Shown: positions 7,947 through 18,397 of the stretch, piece by piece | Layout: each line of letters opens with the position of its first letter | Numbering within the stretch: the first letter of the stretch is position 1 | Assembly (NCBI GenBank): GCA_947331495.1 | Contig: CAMZOI010000001.1 | Location: forward strand, 1,612,001-1,676,000 | Reading direction: 5' to 3' | From: Erythrobacteraceae bacterium Alg239-R51 | GTDB lineage: Bacteria > Pseudomonadota > Alphaproteobacteria > Sphingomonadales > Sphingomonadaceae | DNA: 64,000 nt | Notes under the pieces: generated by a model | What the model saw: only the letters and a program-made list of their open reading frames with translations | Databases searched by the model: none | What the model was told of the DNA's origin: nothing | Position numbers and translations under genes: made by a program

Positions 7947-9125
7947 TCAATTGCGCAAGACAGCCGCGACGGCCTGGGCCGCGATACCTTCGCCACGGCC
8001 GGTAAAACCGAGGCGTTCGGTCGTAGTTGCCTTCACGCTAACCTGGCTTGTGTCAATGCCGGCCAACTCACCAATCCGCGCGCTCATATCGTCGCGATAC
8101 GGGCCAATCTTCGGCGCCTCGCAAATGATCGTCAGGTCGATATTGCCCACCCGGAAACCGGCTTCGCCGACGAGTGAAATGGCATGAGCAAGAAACTGGT
8201 CGCTGCTAGCACCTTTCCATCTCGGATCCGAAGGCGAGAAATGCGTCCCGATATCGCCGGCACCGATTGCACCCAGCAAGGCATCGACGACTGCATGGAG
8301 CGCCACATCCGCATCGCTGTGTCCTGCAAGCCCTTTTTCGTGATCGATCAAGATGCCGCCAAGCCAGAGTTCTTCGTTTTCAACAAGACGGTGAACATCA
8401 TACCCCATACCCATGCGAACCGATGGCAAGTCAGCCATGAAGTCTTCCGCAAAGGTAAGCTTGGCAAGGCGCTCGTCCCCCGCCACGTGAACGATGCTGC
8501 CGCCGGCCGCGAGCAGGACCTGCGCATCGTCGCCCGGCTCTTTCGGTCCGCTCCACGCTCGATGAGCCGCCAGAATGTCGTCATATCGGAAAGCTTGAGG
8601 AGTCTGGACCCGCCGCAGGTCTTCCCGCGGGGCGGTGCCGGTCATCATCCCGTTTTGGTCGCGAGACAGACTATCGACGACTGGGAGAACGGGAATGGCC
8701 CCAGCGTGGTCGATGAGAGCGTGGAGCAAACGTTCCAGGACCGCGAACGGAATGATCGGACGAGCCGCATCGTGGATCAGAATGTTTTCCGCTGAGCCAA
8801 CCTTTTCCAATCCGCGAAGAACCGATTCCTTCCGCGTCGCGCCGCCCCACACCAGCTCAAAACCGGACAGACCTTGCAGTGCCCGTCGCGCGACATCCCC
8901 AGCATTTTCCGGAATTGCGATAACGAGCGGCGCAGCACCGGCTTCGAGAAGGATCTCTACCGAATGACGAAGGACCGGTTTGCCGCGCCAGGGGGCAAAT
9001 TGCTTGGGCAGTATCTGACCGGCCCGCAAACCTTGACCGGCCGCAACGATAACCGCTGCGAAAGGAGAGAAGGGGGCACCGGGTTGCATTGGCGCAGCGC
9101 TAGACGGTTGCTGTTTACGCTGCAA
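7947..9125 (-). CDS. ispDF: Bifunctional IspD/IspF isoprenoid enzyme
   Basis: Two steps of the MEP pathway in one chain: MEP cytidylyltransferase (IspD) and MECDP synthase (IspF). The N-terminal half has the nucleotide-binding AAVIVAAGQGLRAG and IHDAARPII; the C-terminal half begins around residue 235 with MGYDVHRL (metal ligands Asp, His), then GHSDADV and TERLGFTGRGEGIAAQA. 392 residues, usual for the fused form found in many alphaproteobacteria. ATG at 9125, with an in-frame ATG 12 codons later that may be the true start since the first residues are not conserved. Divergent from dusB. Confidence 0.96.
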   Translation of the reverse strand: MQRKQQPSSAAPMQPGAPFSPFAAVIVAAGQGLRAGQILPKQFAPWRGKPVLRHSVEILLEAGAAPLVIAIPENAGDVARRALQGLSGFELVWGGATRKESVLRGLEKVGSAENILIHDAARPIIPFAVLERLLHALIDHAGAIPVLPVVDSLSRDQNGMMTGTAPREDLRRVQTPQAFRYDDILAAHRAWSGPKEPGDDAQVLLAAGGSIVHVAGDERLAKLTFAEDFMADLPSVRMGMGYDVHRLVENEELWLGGILIDHEKGLAGHSDADVALHAVVDALLGAIGAGDIGTHFSPSDPRWKGASSDQFLAHAISLVGEAGFRVGNIDLTIICEAPKIGPYRDDMSARIGELAGIDTSQVSVKATTTERLGFTGRGEGIAAQAVAAVLRN

Positions 9126-9167
9126 CGCAGTATGTCGCTGCCCAATATTTAGGCACGAAATCTACCT

Positions 9168-10184
9168 ATGAACGAGCATCCCGTCCCATCCCGGCCAAAT
9201 CCGATCCGTATAGGCTCGGTCAAGATCGATACGCCGGTCGTGCTTGCGCCGATGACCGGCGTTACCGATCTGCCTTTTCGCAAGCTCGTTCGAAGCTATG
9301 GCTCGGGCCTGAACGTGACCGAGATGATCGCCAGCGAGGCCGCCATTCGCGAGACCCGGATCAGCCGGCAGAAAGCCGAGTGGGACCGGATCGAGGAACC
9401 GGTTTCCATGCAGCTCGTCGGCTGCGACCCGGCGAGTATGGCCGAAGCCGCCAAGCTCCAGGCCGACAATGGAGCGGCCATCATCGACATCAATTTCGGC
9501 TGCCCGGTGCGGAAGGTCGTGGGGCAGCTGGCAGGATCGGCGCTGATGCGCGAAGTGCCGCTCGCCATCGAACTGATGAAGTCGACAGTTGCCGCGGTCG
9601 ACGTTCCGGTGACAGTCAAGATGCGCATGGGTTGGGACCATGCGAGTCTTAATGCGCCTGAACTCGCCCGGATCGCGGAAGATCTGGGCGTGAAGATGGT
9701 GACCGTACACGGTCGTACGCGTAACCAGATGTACAAGGGGCGAGCCGATTGGTCGTTCATCCGCAAGGTGAAGGCAGCCGTGTCGATTCCCGTGATCGCC
9801 AACGGTGATATCTGCACTCCGGAAGATGCCGCAGAGGCGCTTGAGCAGTCGGGCGCGGACGGCATCATGATCGGGCGGGGCGCTTACGGAAAGCCCTGGC
9901 TGCTGAACCAGGTGATGCATTGGTGGCGAACCGGAAAATTACTCTCGAACCCGAGTTTCGACGAGCAGTACCAGGTTGTCACCGGGCACTACCGCGACAT
10001 GCTCGAACACTATGGCGAAGAAACAGGTGTAAAAATCGCCCGCAAGCATCTGGGATGGTACACCAAGGGCATGCACGGCTCGGCCGATTTCCGAAACAAG
10101 GTGAACTTCATTGATGACCATCGAGATGTATTCGGCGAGCTCGAACGGTTTTACGAACCGTTTCTGAATCGGCCCGCTGCGTGA
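9168..10184 (+). CDS. dusB: tRNA-dihydrouridine synthase (NifR3/DusB type)
   Basis: FMN-dependent reduction of specific uridines in tRNA. Visible motifs: [36 protein letters not shown] (catalytic Cys), [21 protein letters not shown] and IANGDI. 338 residues. It precedes ntrB with a 4-base GTGA overlap, the classic nifR3-ntrBC arrangement of alphaproteobacteria, so its expression is tied to the nitrogen regulators. Confidence 0.95.
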   Translation: MNEHPVPSRPNPIRIGSVKIDTPVVLAPMTGVTDLPFRKLVRSYGSGLNVTEMIASEAAIRETRISRQKAEWDRIEEPVSMQLVGCDPASMAEAAKLQADNGAAIIDINFGCPVRKVVGQLAGSALMREVPLAIELMKSTVAAVDVPVTVKMRMGWDHASLNAPELARIAEDLGVKMVTVHGRTRNQMYKGRADWSFIRKVKAAVSIPVIANGDICTPEDAAEALEQSGADGIMIGRGAYGKPWLLNQVMHWWRTGKLLSNPSFDEQYQVVTGHYRDMLEHYGEETGVKIARKHLGWYTKGMHGSADFRNKVNFIDDHRDVFGELERFYEPFLNRPAA

Positions 10185-11242
10185 AAGGCAAGCAAGTTGC
10201 GCCTGATGCAGCGGCGCAGATCGACGGCATGATCTTCGCCGTTCTTCTACTAGATCCAGAAGGTTGCATTGCGCAGGCGAACTCAGCCGCCGAAGAAATG
10301 TTCGGACGCAGCGCGCACAAATTGATCGGCGAGCATTTGCTTCAGGTTCTGCGAATTGAAAACGAACGGGTTTCGGCGAGTCTGGAACGAGGAGAGATGC
10401 AACTCATAGCCCGCAGCCTTTCTGCGAGTATGATGGGCGAGGCCAGGTGCATAAACCTGACCAGTTCGCCTTTGAACAGCGACCCGAGCTGGCGCTTGGT
10501 CACGCTCTCCGAAGCCAGTCAAGACGATGCCCCTGGCGATGTTGAGGAGAACAACGAGCTTCGTGCGCCGGCCATATTGGCTCACGAAATAAAGAACCCC
10601 CTATCGGCAATCCGCGGCGCAAGCCAACTGCTTTCGCGCAGATTGGGGGAGCGGGACAAGGCACTCACTCAACTGATCTCAACCGAAGTGGATCGGATTG
10701 CGTCACTGATCGACCGTATGCAGCAGCTTGGCGCGAAGTCCTCAGTGACGAACGGGCCCTGCAATTTACACCAGGCCATTCGGGCTGCGATGGCAGTCAT
10801 GCGCGCATCGCGGACTCGGGATTGTGAGCTGGTGGAGGAATTCGATCCTTCGCTTCCGGCTGTCGCTGCAGATGAGGGTGCGCTCGAACAGGTTCTTACC
10901 AATCTGATCAGCAATGCCTGCGATGCCTGCCGCGACGTAGAAGATGCGAAAGTCATGGTCCAAACCCGTTATTCAAGCGGCTCGGTATTCAATGCCATCC
11001 GCTTCGGAAAGGCGACTAGGCTACCCATCGAAATTACGGTGACCGATCCAGGACCGGGGATCGATCCGGCCTTGCAAGACAGGATTTTCGAACCTTTCGT
11101 TTCAACCAAGCCGCTGGGGCAGGGACTCGGCCTTGCGCTGGTTCGCAAACTTGTGCGCGATATGGGCGGACGGATCGCCTATCACCGTGACGAGCGGGCA
11201 AGCCTGACCCATTTCCGCATAAATCTTCCTTTGGCCGGATAG
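10181..11242 (+). CDS. ntrB: Nitrogen regulation sensor histidine kinase NtrB
   Basis: Cytosolic kinase/phosphatase for NtrC, usually controlled by PII. 353 residues: an N-terminal PAS domain (about 10-110, [20 protein letters not shown]), the H box [15 protein letters not shown] with His135, then N box [10 protein letters not shown] and G boxes DPGPGIDP and GQGLGLALV. The start is GTG at 10181 inside the dusB stop (GTGA). ntrC follows after 6 bases, so the pair is co-transcribed. Confidence 0.95.
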   Translation: MKGKQVAPDAAAQIDGMIFAVLLLDPEGCIAQANSAAEEMFGRSAHKLIGEHLLQVLRIENERVSASLERGEMQLIARSLSASMMGEARCINLTSSPLNSDPSWRLVTLSEASQDDAPGDVEENNELRAPAILAHEIKNPLSAIRGASQLLSRRLGERDKALTQLISTEVDRIASLIDRMQQLGAKSSVTNGPCNLHQAIRAAMAVMRASRTRDCELVEEFDPSLPAVAADEGALEQVLTNLISNACDACRDVEDAKVMVQTRYSSGSVFNAIRFGKATRLPIEITVTDPGPGIDPALQDRIFEPFVSTKPLGQGLGLALVRKLVRDMGGRIAYHRDERASLTHFRINLPLAG

Positions 11243-11248
11243 GGCAGC

Positions 11249-12661
11249 ATGACAAACAGCGTACTTCTGGTCGAAGATGACAGCAGCATCGCAACGGTCG
11301 TGACCGAGGCGTTGCGCGAGGAAGGTTATAGCGTCACCGCATGCGACAGTCTGGCAACTCGTGATGCAATTTTAGCCGAGCGTTCATTCGACGTCATGCT
11401 CACTGATATCGTTCTGGGTGACGGCGATGGGCTGGAATCGATCGGAGTGGTGCGCGAGGCCGCTCCCGACATGCCGATCATCGTCCTGTCGGCACAGAAT
11501 ACACTCGATACCGCAGTACGTGTAAGTGACAGTCACGCTTTCGAGTATTTTCCGAAACCATTCGATCTGGACGAACTGTCTCAGGCGGTCGGAAGGGCCG
11601 TTTCCGGCCGTCCTGGCGGTCAGAAGATCGAGCCACAGGAAGAAACCAGTCTGCCGCTGATCGGTCGCAGCTTGGCGATGCAAGACGTTTACCGGATGAT
11701 TACCCGGGTCTTGCGCAACGACCTGACAGTGCTTGTCACGGGCGAGTCGGGCACCGGAAAGGAACTCGTCGCCGAAGCCATCCACGAACTAGGTTCGCGC
11801 CGTACCGGACCGTTTGTAGCGGTAAACATGGCCGCCATTCCTCACGACCTACTGGAGAGCGAGTTGTTCGGCCATGAGCGCGGTGCCTTTTCCGGCGCTG
11901 CCGGCCAGCACATCGGAAAATTCGAGCAGGCCAACGGCGGCACGCTGTTCCTGGATGAAATCGGCGACATGCCGATCGATGCCCAGACCCGGTTGTTGCG
12001 AGCCCTTCAGGCCGGTCGAATTCGGCGCGTGGGCGGAAGGCATGAAATCGGTGTCGATGTACGCATCGTGGCGGCGACCAATCGAGATCTCGTGCCGATG
12101 ATAGGCGAGGGCAAGTTTCGCGAAGATCTTTACTATCGATTGAATGTGGTGCCGATTCACCTTCCGCCGTTGCGGGACCGCAAAGCAGATATCGGCGCGC
12201 TTTGTCGCCATTTTCTTGGCCAGGCGGCATCAGAGGGTCTACCCCAGCGGCAGTTCAGTGAAGCCGCACTCGTGCGGCTGTCATCGCATTCTTGGCGCGG
12301 AAACGTGCGTGAATTGCGCAATGTCGTTTTCCGTCTCGCGCTTCTTGCTCGGGACGATGTTATAGAGACGGCCGATGTGGAGGCCAACCTGCCATCGTTA
12401 ATGACGGGGCAGGGTGGAGATAGCAATTCCGAGTTCGAAGCGGCCTTGATCGGCTGGCTTGGTCAGCACGGCCCATCATCGGGAGCACTCTATCATGACG
12501 CACTGGCAGCTTTCGAGAAACCGTTGTTCGAACACGCTCTGCGCGAAACCGAGGGCAATCAGGTGCGGGCGGCGCAGCTGTTGGGGATAAATCGCAACAC
12601 CTTACGAAAGCGTCTGAGCGATCTGAACGTCGTGGCACAAGACTTCGTCCGGCGAACCTGA
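11249..12661 (+). CDS. ntrC: Nitrogen regulation response regulator NtrC
   Basis: Sigma54-dependent activator phosphorylated by NtrB. 470 residues: receiver domain with phospho-acceptor Asp53 ([12 protein letters not shown]), AAA+ domain with Walker A GESGTGKE and Walker [13 protein letters not shown], and a Fis-type helix-turn-helix at the C-terminus ([20 protein letters not shown]). The sigma54 contact loop reads GAFSGA in place of GAFTGA, a conservative change. ATG at 11249. ntrY follows. Confidence 0.96.
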   Translation: MTNSVLLVEDDSSIATVVTEALREEGYSVTACDSLATRDAILAERSFDVMLTDIVLGDGDGLESIGVVREAAPDMPIIVLSAQNTLDTAVRVSDSHAFEYFPKPFDLDELSQAVGRAVSGRPGGQKIEPQEETSLPLIGRSLAMQDVYRMITRVLRNDLTVLVTGESGTGKELVAEAIHELGSRRTGPFVAVNMAAIPHDLLESELFGHERGAFSGAAGQHIGKFEQANGGTLFLDEIGDMPIDAQTRLLRALQAGRIRRVGGRHEIGVDVRIVAATNRDLVPMIGEGKFREDLYYRLNVVPIHLPPLRDRKADIGALCRHFLGQAASEGLPQRQFSEAALVRLSSHSWRGNVRELRNVVFRLALLARDDVIETADVEANLPSLMTGQGGDSNSEFEAALIGWLGQHGPSSGALYHDALAAFEKPLFEHALRETEGNQVRAAQLLGINRNTLRKRLSDLNVVAQDFVRRT

Positions 12662-12755
12662 CAGGCAATCTGTCGCATTTGTGCTTGCAAGTTTGCAACA
12701 GTATCGTTGTAACCGCGCCACGATGGCGACAAACGCGCGATATCAGATAGGACGA

Positions 12756-14936
12756 ATGCCACGCTGGTGGCGCAAGTTCGTGGTGACGTCACGCCGCGCC
12801 AACTTGCTCTCCTTTGTCGAAATCTTTTTCGTCGTCGCCTTCCTCGTCATGGTCGGCAGCACCTACACCGCGTTCACGACCGCTCCGCCGACCGGACAAT
12901 TGTTGCCGAGCCGTCAAGTCGCGGGCTTGCTTATCGGCACGCTCGTTCCCGCCATGGCGCTGCTCGTTCTTGCCGGACGCAGGATTGCCTTGCGACGTGC
13001 CGCAGGAAGCACCGCCAGGCTTCATGTGCGCCTCGTATTTTTCTTTTCTCTGATAGCGGCCATTCCAACTCTGCTTGTCGCGGGATTTGCTGCATTTCTT
13101 TTCCAGTCGGGGGTCGACTTCTGGTTCTCCGACAACTCGCGCGGACTGATGGAAAACGCCAATCAGCTGGCAGAAAGCTATTACGAGGAGAACCAGCTCG
13201 ATCTGGCAAACGAAACTATCTCCATGGCGATGGATATGCGCTCGATACTGGGGCAGGTCCCCGTAACCGATCCGAACTTCGCGTTGGTCTACCGGTATCA
13301 GGCCGAACCGCGGGAAGTGATCGAGAGCGCCATTTTGCAAGCGCAGCCGGATCGCAGCATTCGCACCGCAGTTACCTATGGCCTTGGGGAAAATAGCGAC
13401 CCGGTCCTGTTTGCAGAACAGGCGATCGAACCTTTGTCGGGAACCGAACAGGTTGTCGTGCGCGGCGGCCCTGAACGTATCGAAGCAATAGCCCCGATCG
13501 ATCGGGAAGCAGGTATCTATCTCTACACCGCTCGTAATTCCGAAGCTGCGAGTTTTCAAAGTTGGGAGAACGCCCGATCGATTTCGACAGCCTATGATGA
13601 ATTGACCCGTCGGGCGCGCGCACTGCAATTGCGCTTCAATCTGGCCCTGTTTTTTGTCTCGCTTGCCCTTGTTGGTCTGGCAGTATGGTTCGCGCTCCGC
13701 TTCGCCGACCGGCAGGTCGAACCGCTGACGGATCTGGTCGCTGCCGCACGCAAGGTCGGTGCAGGAAATTTCGCGCTGCGGGTCGAGGGCCGTACCGGAG
13801 CTGACGAGATCGGACTGCTCAACCGTGCGTTCAACCGCATGACCGCACAGCTCGAACGGCAGACCGACGCGCTCGTTTCGGCCAATGCCGAGCTGGAAGA
13901 GCGTCGCAGCTTTATAGAGGCCGTTCTGGAATCGGTCAGCGCGGGCGTCATTTCGATAGATCGCAGTCACAATGTCCTGCTGATGAATGCCCCGGCGCAG
14001 GCGATGTTGATGGAAAACGCCGAGGATATCCCTGGTTCGATCACGCTGGACCAGCTTGTACCGCAGATCGCGGCGATGGTGAGAGCCGGGCTCGCCCAAG
14101 GCGTCGTAAGCCATTCGCGGCGCGGTGAACTTCTCACTCTGGCAGTGAAAATCGGAGCTGAAAATTCAGGCTTCGTCATTACGTTCGAAGATATTACCCG
14201 GCAATTGCTGGATCAACGGCAAGCGGCATGGTCGGACGTCGCCCGCCGGATTGCGCATGAAATAAAAAATCCCCTAACGCCGATCCAGCTTGCAACCGAG
14301 CGACTGAAACGCCGTTACCGAAAGCAGATCGAGCAGGATACCGAACTGTTTGACGAGCTCACGAACACGATTGTCCGGCAGGTCGGAGACCTGCGAAAGA
14401 TGGTCGACGAATTTTCGAGCTTCGCTCGGCTGCCAAAGCCGGTTTTTCGTACCGAGGATGCCCTCGATCTGGTGCGCCAGTCCCTGTTCCTTCAGGAAGT
14501 GGCGCACCCGGATGTCGACTACGTTCTTCGCTGTGAGGAGGAAGGCCCGATACGCATCCAATGCGATCGGCACCAGCTTGGTCAGGCGGTCACGAATATC
14601 CTTAAGAACGCGTTCGAAGCGATTGAAGTAAAGGCTCAAACGGCGGAGCCCGATTATCGAGGCAAAATCAGGATGGATATCGACCTCAATGAAAACTGGT
14701 TCACCCTGTCGATCCAGGACAATGGCGTGGGATTGCCTCAGGATCGCAAGCGAATGCTCGAACCCTACGTTACAACCCGGGAAAAGGGTACTGGCCTGGG
14801 GTTGGCGATCGTGAACAAGATCGTCGAAGAACATGGCGGCGACATGACTTTCTCCGCCGTCGATAGTGGCGGTACGCGCGTAACGATGCGTTTTTCGCGC
14901 GATCCCTCGTCGCAGGGCGGGGAGAGAATAATTTGA
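12756..14936 (+). CDS. ntrY: Nitrogen/redox sensor histidine kinase NtrY
   Basis: Membrane sensor kinase partner of NtrX. About 726 residues: four hydrophobic segments (three near the N-terminus such as FVEIFFVVAFLVMVGS and FFFSLIAAIPTLLVAGFAAF, and a fourth near residue 290, LALFFVSLALVGLAVWFAL) enclosing a periplasmic sensor region, then HAMP (RQVEPLTDLVAAARKVGAG), PAS (ESVSAGVISIDRSHNVLLMN), H box [18 protein letters not shown] and the ATPase domain (QDNGVGLP, GTGLGLAIVNKIV). ATG at 12756 is favoured because AGGA lies just upstream; in-frame GTG at 12681 and ATG at 12723 lack a clear ribosome-binding site. Confidence 0.93.
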   Translation: MPRWWRKFVVTSRRANLLSFVEIFFVVAFLVMVGSTYTAFTTAPPTGQLLPSRQVAGLLIGTLVPAMALLVLAGRRIALRRAAGSTARLHVRLVFFFSLIAAIPTLLVAGFAAFLFQSGVDFWFSDNSRGLMENANQLAESYYEENQLDLANETISMAMDMRSILGQVPVTDPNFALVYRYQAEPREVIESAILQAQPDRSIRTAVTYGLGENSDPVLFAEQAIEPLSGTEQVVVRGGPERIEAIAPIDREAGIYLYTARNSEAASFQSWENARSISTAYDELTRRARALQLRFNLALFFVSLALVGLAVWFALRFADRQVEPLTDLVAAARKVGAGNFALRVEGRTGADEIGLLNRAFNRMTAQLERQTDALVSANAELEERRSFIEAVLESVSAGVISIDRSHNVLLMNAPAQAMLMENAEDIPGSITLDQLVPQIAAMVRAGLAQGVVSHSRRGELLTLAVKIGAENSGFVITFEDITRQLLDQRQAAWSDVARRIAHEIKNPLTPIQLATERLKRRYRKQIEQDTELFDELTNTIVRQVGDLRKMVDEFSSFARLPKPVFRTEDALDLVRQSLFLQEVAHPDVDYVLRCEEEGPIRIQCDRHQLGQAVTNILKNAFEAIEVKAQTAEPDYRGKIRMDIDLNENWFTLSIQDNGVGLPQDRKRMLEPYVTTREKGTGLGLAIVNKIVEEHGGDMTFSAVDSGGTRVTMRFSRDPSSQGGERII

Positions 14937-14962
14937 TCATCGAATTTGGAAGGTAGCGGATC

Positions 14963-16348
14963 ATGGCGCTAGACATTCTCATCGTCGACGATGAACGCGA
15001 CATTCGTGATCTGGTCGCGGGCGTCTTGAGCGACGAGGGCTACGATTGCCGGACCGCAGGCGACAGCACCAGCGCGCTCGAGGCTGTGGATGACCGACGT
15101 CCCAGCCTCGTTCTGCTGGACGTATGGCTTCACGGGAGCCCGATGGATGGTCTTGAAGTGCTTGATGCAATCAAGACGCGCGAACCGGACCTGCCCGTCA
15201 TCGTGTTTTCGGGGCACGGGAACATCGATACCGCAGTCAGTGCAGTCAGCAGGGGCGCAGTCGATTTTCTCGAGAAGCCGTTCGAGGCTGAGCGGCTCCT
15301 CCATCTCGTGGAACGTGCGACGGAAACAGAACGTCTTCGCCGGGAGAACACTCGGTTGCGCGAGGGAATGGTCCGCAATGGCGAGTTTACCGGGAATTCG
15401 GCCGCTATCAACGCAGTCCGTGCGACGCTCAAGCGGGTTGCGAGCACTGGCAGCCGGGTGCTGATCAATGGTCCTGCAGGAACCGGCAAGGAAGTGGCGG
15501 CTCGTCTGCTTCATAGTTGGAGTTCGCGTGCGGATAAGGCGTTCGTCATCGTCAACTCGGCACGAATTACGCCCGAGCGGTTCGAGGAAGAACTGTTCGG
15601 CGAAGAAAGCAATGGCAAGCTGATCAGACCGGGATTGCTAGAACTGGCGGATGGCGGGACGCTCTATCTCGACGAAGTTGCCGACATGCCCTTGTCAACA
15701 CAAGCTCGTATCCTGCGCGTTCTGACCGAGCAGAGTTTTGTACGGGTGGGAGGCATGCGACAGATCGGGGTGGACGTGCGCGTGGTATCATCCAGTGCGC
15801 GCGACTTGCAGAAAGAGATGGAAAACAAAAATTTCCGTGAAGATCTTTATTATCGCTTGAACGTAGTGCCTGTCGAGGTTCCGTCGCTGGCAGAGCGCCG
15901 AGACGACATTCCAGCATTAGCCGACACCTTCTTTGCGCAATATGCGGCGGAACAGGGTATTCGGCCTCCTACCATCAGTGAGGAGGCACTCGCCGCCCTG
16001 CAAGCGTATGACTGGCCTGGGAACGTAAGACAATTGCGCAACGTGGTCGAACGGACGATCATTCTGACCCCGCGCGACGATCTCGAGCAGATCGAAGCGG
16101 AGATGTTGCCCGAAGAGGTACTTGGCGGAAAGGTCGGGGGTAACGGAAACGTAGCGGCCCTGATGGGTGCGCCTCTGCGAGAGGCTCGCGAGAATTTCGA
16201 ACGGGAGTATCTCGCGATTCAAATTCGGCGGTTTTCTGGGAATATTTCGAAGACTGCCACTTTCATCGGTATGGAACGATCGGCTCTCCACCGGAAACTG
16301 AAGATCCTCGGCATGGCCGAGCGCAAGGAGCCCGAACGCAAAGGCTAG
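14963..16348 (+). CDS. ntrX: Response regulator NtrX (no GAFTGA loop)
   Basis: Partner of NtrY. 461 residues: receiver domain with Asp53 (LVLLDVWLHGSPMDG), AAA+ domain with Walker A-like GPAGTGKE and GGTLYLDEVADM, and a C-terminal Fis-type helix-turn-helix (NISKTATFIGMERSALHRKL). Between ELFGEES and the Walker B strand the GAFTGA sigma54-contact motif is missing: the segment reads NGKLIRPGLLELADGG. Alphaproteobacterial NtrX proteins are known to lack this loop and at least some act without sigma54. 26 bases after ntrY, so one operon. Confidence 0.95.
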   Translation: MALDILIVDDERDIRDLVAGVLSDEGYDCRTAGDSTSALEAVDDRRPSLVLLDVWLHGSPMDGLEVLDAIKTREPDLPVIVFSGHGNIDTAVSAVSRGAVDFLEKPFEAERLLHLVERATETERLRRENTRLREGMVRNGEFTGNSAAINAVRATLKRVASTGSRVLINGPAGTGKEVAARLLHSWSSRADKAFVIVNSARITPERFEEELFGEESNGKLIRPGLLELADGGTLYLDEVADMPLSTQARILRVLTEQSFVRVGGMRQIGVDVRVVSSSARDLQKEMENKNFREDLYYRLNVVPVEVPSLAERRDDIPALADTFFAQYAAEQGIRPPTISEEALAALQAYDWPGNVRQLRNVVERTIILTPRDDLEQIEAEMLPEEVLGGKVGGNGNVAALMGAPLREARENFEREYLAIQIRRFSGNISKTATFIGMERSALHRKLKILGMAERKEPERKG

Positions 16349-16437
16349 CCGGCCCGAATGAACGAATCTCACGCCGGACCGGAACCAGAACGTCATATCA
16401 TGATTGCGAAAATGGTGCGGGCACACCACATTGGGTA

Positions 16438-16459
16438 TGCGCGCAAGCGCGTGCGCGCA
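16438..16459. other. GC-rich hairpin upstream of hfq
   Basis: TGCGCGCA at 16438-16445 is repeated at 16452-16459; the motif is its own reverse complement, so the two copies can form an 8-bp stem with a 6-base loop. It lies in the 175-base gap between ntrX and hfq. No T-run follows, so it is not a standard terminator; it could be a pause site or an mRNA structure in the hfq leader. Confidence 0.3.
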
Positions 16460-16523
16460 CCCGGGCAAGGTGGAGCCCAGATCGCGGACCGTTCAGGCGG
16501 CCGCCAAAAACGGAGGGACAGAC

Positions 16524-17069
16524 ATGTCCGAACGTACGCTTTCGGCCCGGCCTCGATCGGCGAAACCGGAACCTTCGAAAGGCCGCAGTGACGGCCGACA
16601 GCCCAATCTTCAGGATGCCTTTCTCAACATGCTGAGAAAGGAGAAAACCCCCGTCACCATGTTTCTTGTCAAAGGAGTGAAGCTGCAGGGGATTGTTACG
16701 TGGTTCGACAATTTCTCGATCCTGTTGCGACGCGACGGCCAATCGCAACTGGTATACAAACATTCCATCAGCACGATCATGCCTGCAAACCCGGTTGATG
16801 CCGGGCAATATGCAAGCCAGGGATCGGGGGCGAAGCAACGCCTCCTGCAGGATGTTTTCCTTAGCCGGGTGCGAGAATCCGAAGCGCAAGTGACGATGTT
16901 TCTCGTCAACGGGGTAATGTTGCAGGGTCAGATCGCCGCTTATGATCTCTTCTGCATGTTGCTCGAACGTGATGGCTATGTCCAACTTGCCTATAAGCAT
17001 GCAGTGTCGACAATACAGCCTGCCACGCCGGTCGATTTGAGCGAAGACGTCGAAGAAGACGACCGCTGA
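16524..17069 (+). CDS. hfq: Double-Sm Hfq RNA chaperone
   Basis: 181 residues containing two complete Hfq units in tandem: residues about 28-91 and 107-171, with 36 of 64 aligned positions identical by my count. Each keeps QD-x-F, VTMFLV-x-GV, LQG, and the Sm2 signature YKH-x-x-ST ([10 protein letters not shown] and [10 protein letters not shown]). Normal Hfq has one unit of 70-110 residues and forms hexamers; this form would be expected to make a trimer with six Sm folds. Start ATG 16524 follows GGAGG; a longer reading from 16404 has no homology to Hfq. Upstream of hflX, as in most proteobacteria. Tandem Hfq has been noted in Novosphingobium. Confidence 0.95.
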   Translation: MSERTLSARPRSAKPEPSKGRSDGRQPNLQDAFLNMLRKEKTPVTMFLVKGVKLQGIVTWFDNFSILLRRDGQSQLVYKHSISTIMPANPVDAGQYASQGSGAKQRLLQDVFLSRVRESEAQVTMFLVNGVMLQGQIAAYDLFCMLLERDGYVQLAYKHAVSTIQPATPVDLSEDVEEDDR

Positions 17070-17086
17070 GTTTCGACGAGGACCTG

Positions 17087-18394
17087 ATGGGCGAAGTTTC
17101 GCGCGGCGCGCGAACCGTCGTCGTGTGCCCCGATATCCGCGGGCGGAACCACGATCTTGACGCAGAATCGCGTTTGGCGGAGGCTGAGGGGCTGGCGCTC
17201 GCAATCGGGCTAATCGTCGCCGATAGTTTCGTTCTGCCTGTCAGGGAGGTCAAGCCGAACCTGTTGTTCGGAGCCGGACAGGTCGAGAACATTCTCATCA
17301 CCTGCGAACAGGAGCAGGCTGAGCTTGTCGTCGTGGATGGTGCACTCAGTCCAATCCAGCAGCGCAATCTGGAGGACAAACTTGCCCGAAAGGTTATCGA
17401 CCGTACCGGTCTGATACTCGAAATTTTTGGCGAGCGCGCAGATACTGCGGAAGGCCGCCTGCAAGTCGAGCTCGCACATCTCGATTACCAGCAGAGCCGA
17501 TTGGTGCGCAGCTGGACGCACCTCGAGCGGCAACGTGGCGGCTTTGGTTTTCTTGGTGGTCCCGGCGAGACGCAGATCGAAGCCGACCGGCGCATGATCC
17601 GCCAGCGGATGGGCCGCTTGCGCAAGGAGCTAGAGCAGGTTCGAAAGACACGCGGCCTTCATCGCGATCGGCGAGAACGGGCCCCGTGGCCGGTGATCGC
17701 TCTGGTCGGATATACGAACGCGGGCAAGTCTACGCTGTTCAACAGATTGACCGGCGCACAGGTGATGGCAGAAGACCTGCTTTTCGCCACGCTGGATCCG
17801 ACCATGCGCGCAATTGCATTGCCAGCGGTCGAAAAAGCGATCCTGTCCGACACGGTGGGGTTCATATCCGACTTGCCGACCCAGCTCGTGGCCGCTTTCC
17901 GGGCTACTTTGGAAGAAGTGACCGCAGCAGATGTCATTTGCCACGTCAGAGACATGGCCAACCCCTCGAATGTTGCTCAGAAAGCGCAGGTTCTGGACGT
18001 GTTGCGCGATCTCGATGTCGTGGACGGGGAGGGTGAAACAACGTCCATCCCCATGCTTGAAGTCTGGAACAAAGTCGACCTTCTCGAGCCGGAAGAAGCG
18101 GCAGAGTTGTCCCAGGCAGCGGCAGAACATGACGACGTCGTGCCGATATCGGCCGAGACGGGGGAGGGTATCGATGGCTTGCTCGACCGCCTGGGCCGGA
18201 TGCTCACACGGAACGCATCCTTGCGGACTTTCGAAGTTTCGATCGGTGACGGGCGCCAGATCGCTTGGCTTTACGCGCATGGCGACGTTGTCGAAGATGT
18301 CGAAACAGCGACAGGTTCGGCAGAACCGCTGCGCCGGATAACGGTGCGACTGAACCCAAAAGAACTGGGCCAGTTCGAACAGATGCAGGAATAG
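17087..18394 (+). CDS. hflX: GTPase HflX
   Basis: Ribosome-associated GTPase that rescues or splits stalled ribosomes under stress. 435 residues: N-terminal HflX domain with the glycine-rich GGFGFLGGPGETQIEADRR, then the G domain with P-loop GYTNAGKSTLFN, G3 DTVGFISDLP and G4 NKVD. Starts 17 bases after hfq, so it is part of the hfq-hflX operon. Its stop lies only 3 bases from the convergent mazG stop. Confidence 0.96.
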   Translation: MGEVSRGARTVVVCPDIRGRNHDLDAESRLAEAEGLALAIGLIVADSFVLPVREVKPNLLFGAGQVENILITCEQEQAELVVVDGALSPIQQRNLEDKLARKVIDRTGLILEIFGERADTAEGRLQVELAHLDYQQSRLVRSWTHLERQRGGFGFLGGPGETQIEADRRMIRQRMGRLRKELEQVRKTRGLHRDRRERAPWPVIALVGYTNAGKSTLFNRLTGAQVMAEDLLFATLDPTMRAIALPAVEKAILSDTVGFISDLPTQLVAAFRATLEEVTAADVICHVRDMANPSNVAQKAQVLDVLRDLDVVDGEGETTSIPMLEVWNKVDLLEPEEAAELSQAAAEHDDVVPISAETGEGIDGLLDRLGRMLTRNASLRTFEVSIGDGRQIAWLYAHGDVVEDVETATGSAEPLRRITVRLNPKELGQFEQMQE

Positions 18395-18397
18395 CCT

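Noticed and set aside
12789..14114. A 441-codon minus-strand frame inside ntrY
   Set aside because: Fully antisense to a clear histidine kinase gene.
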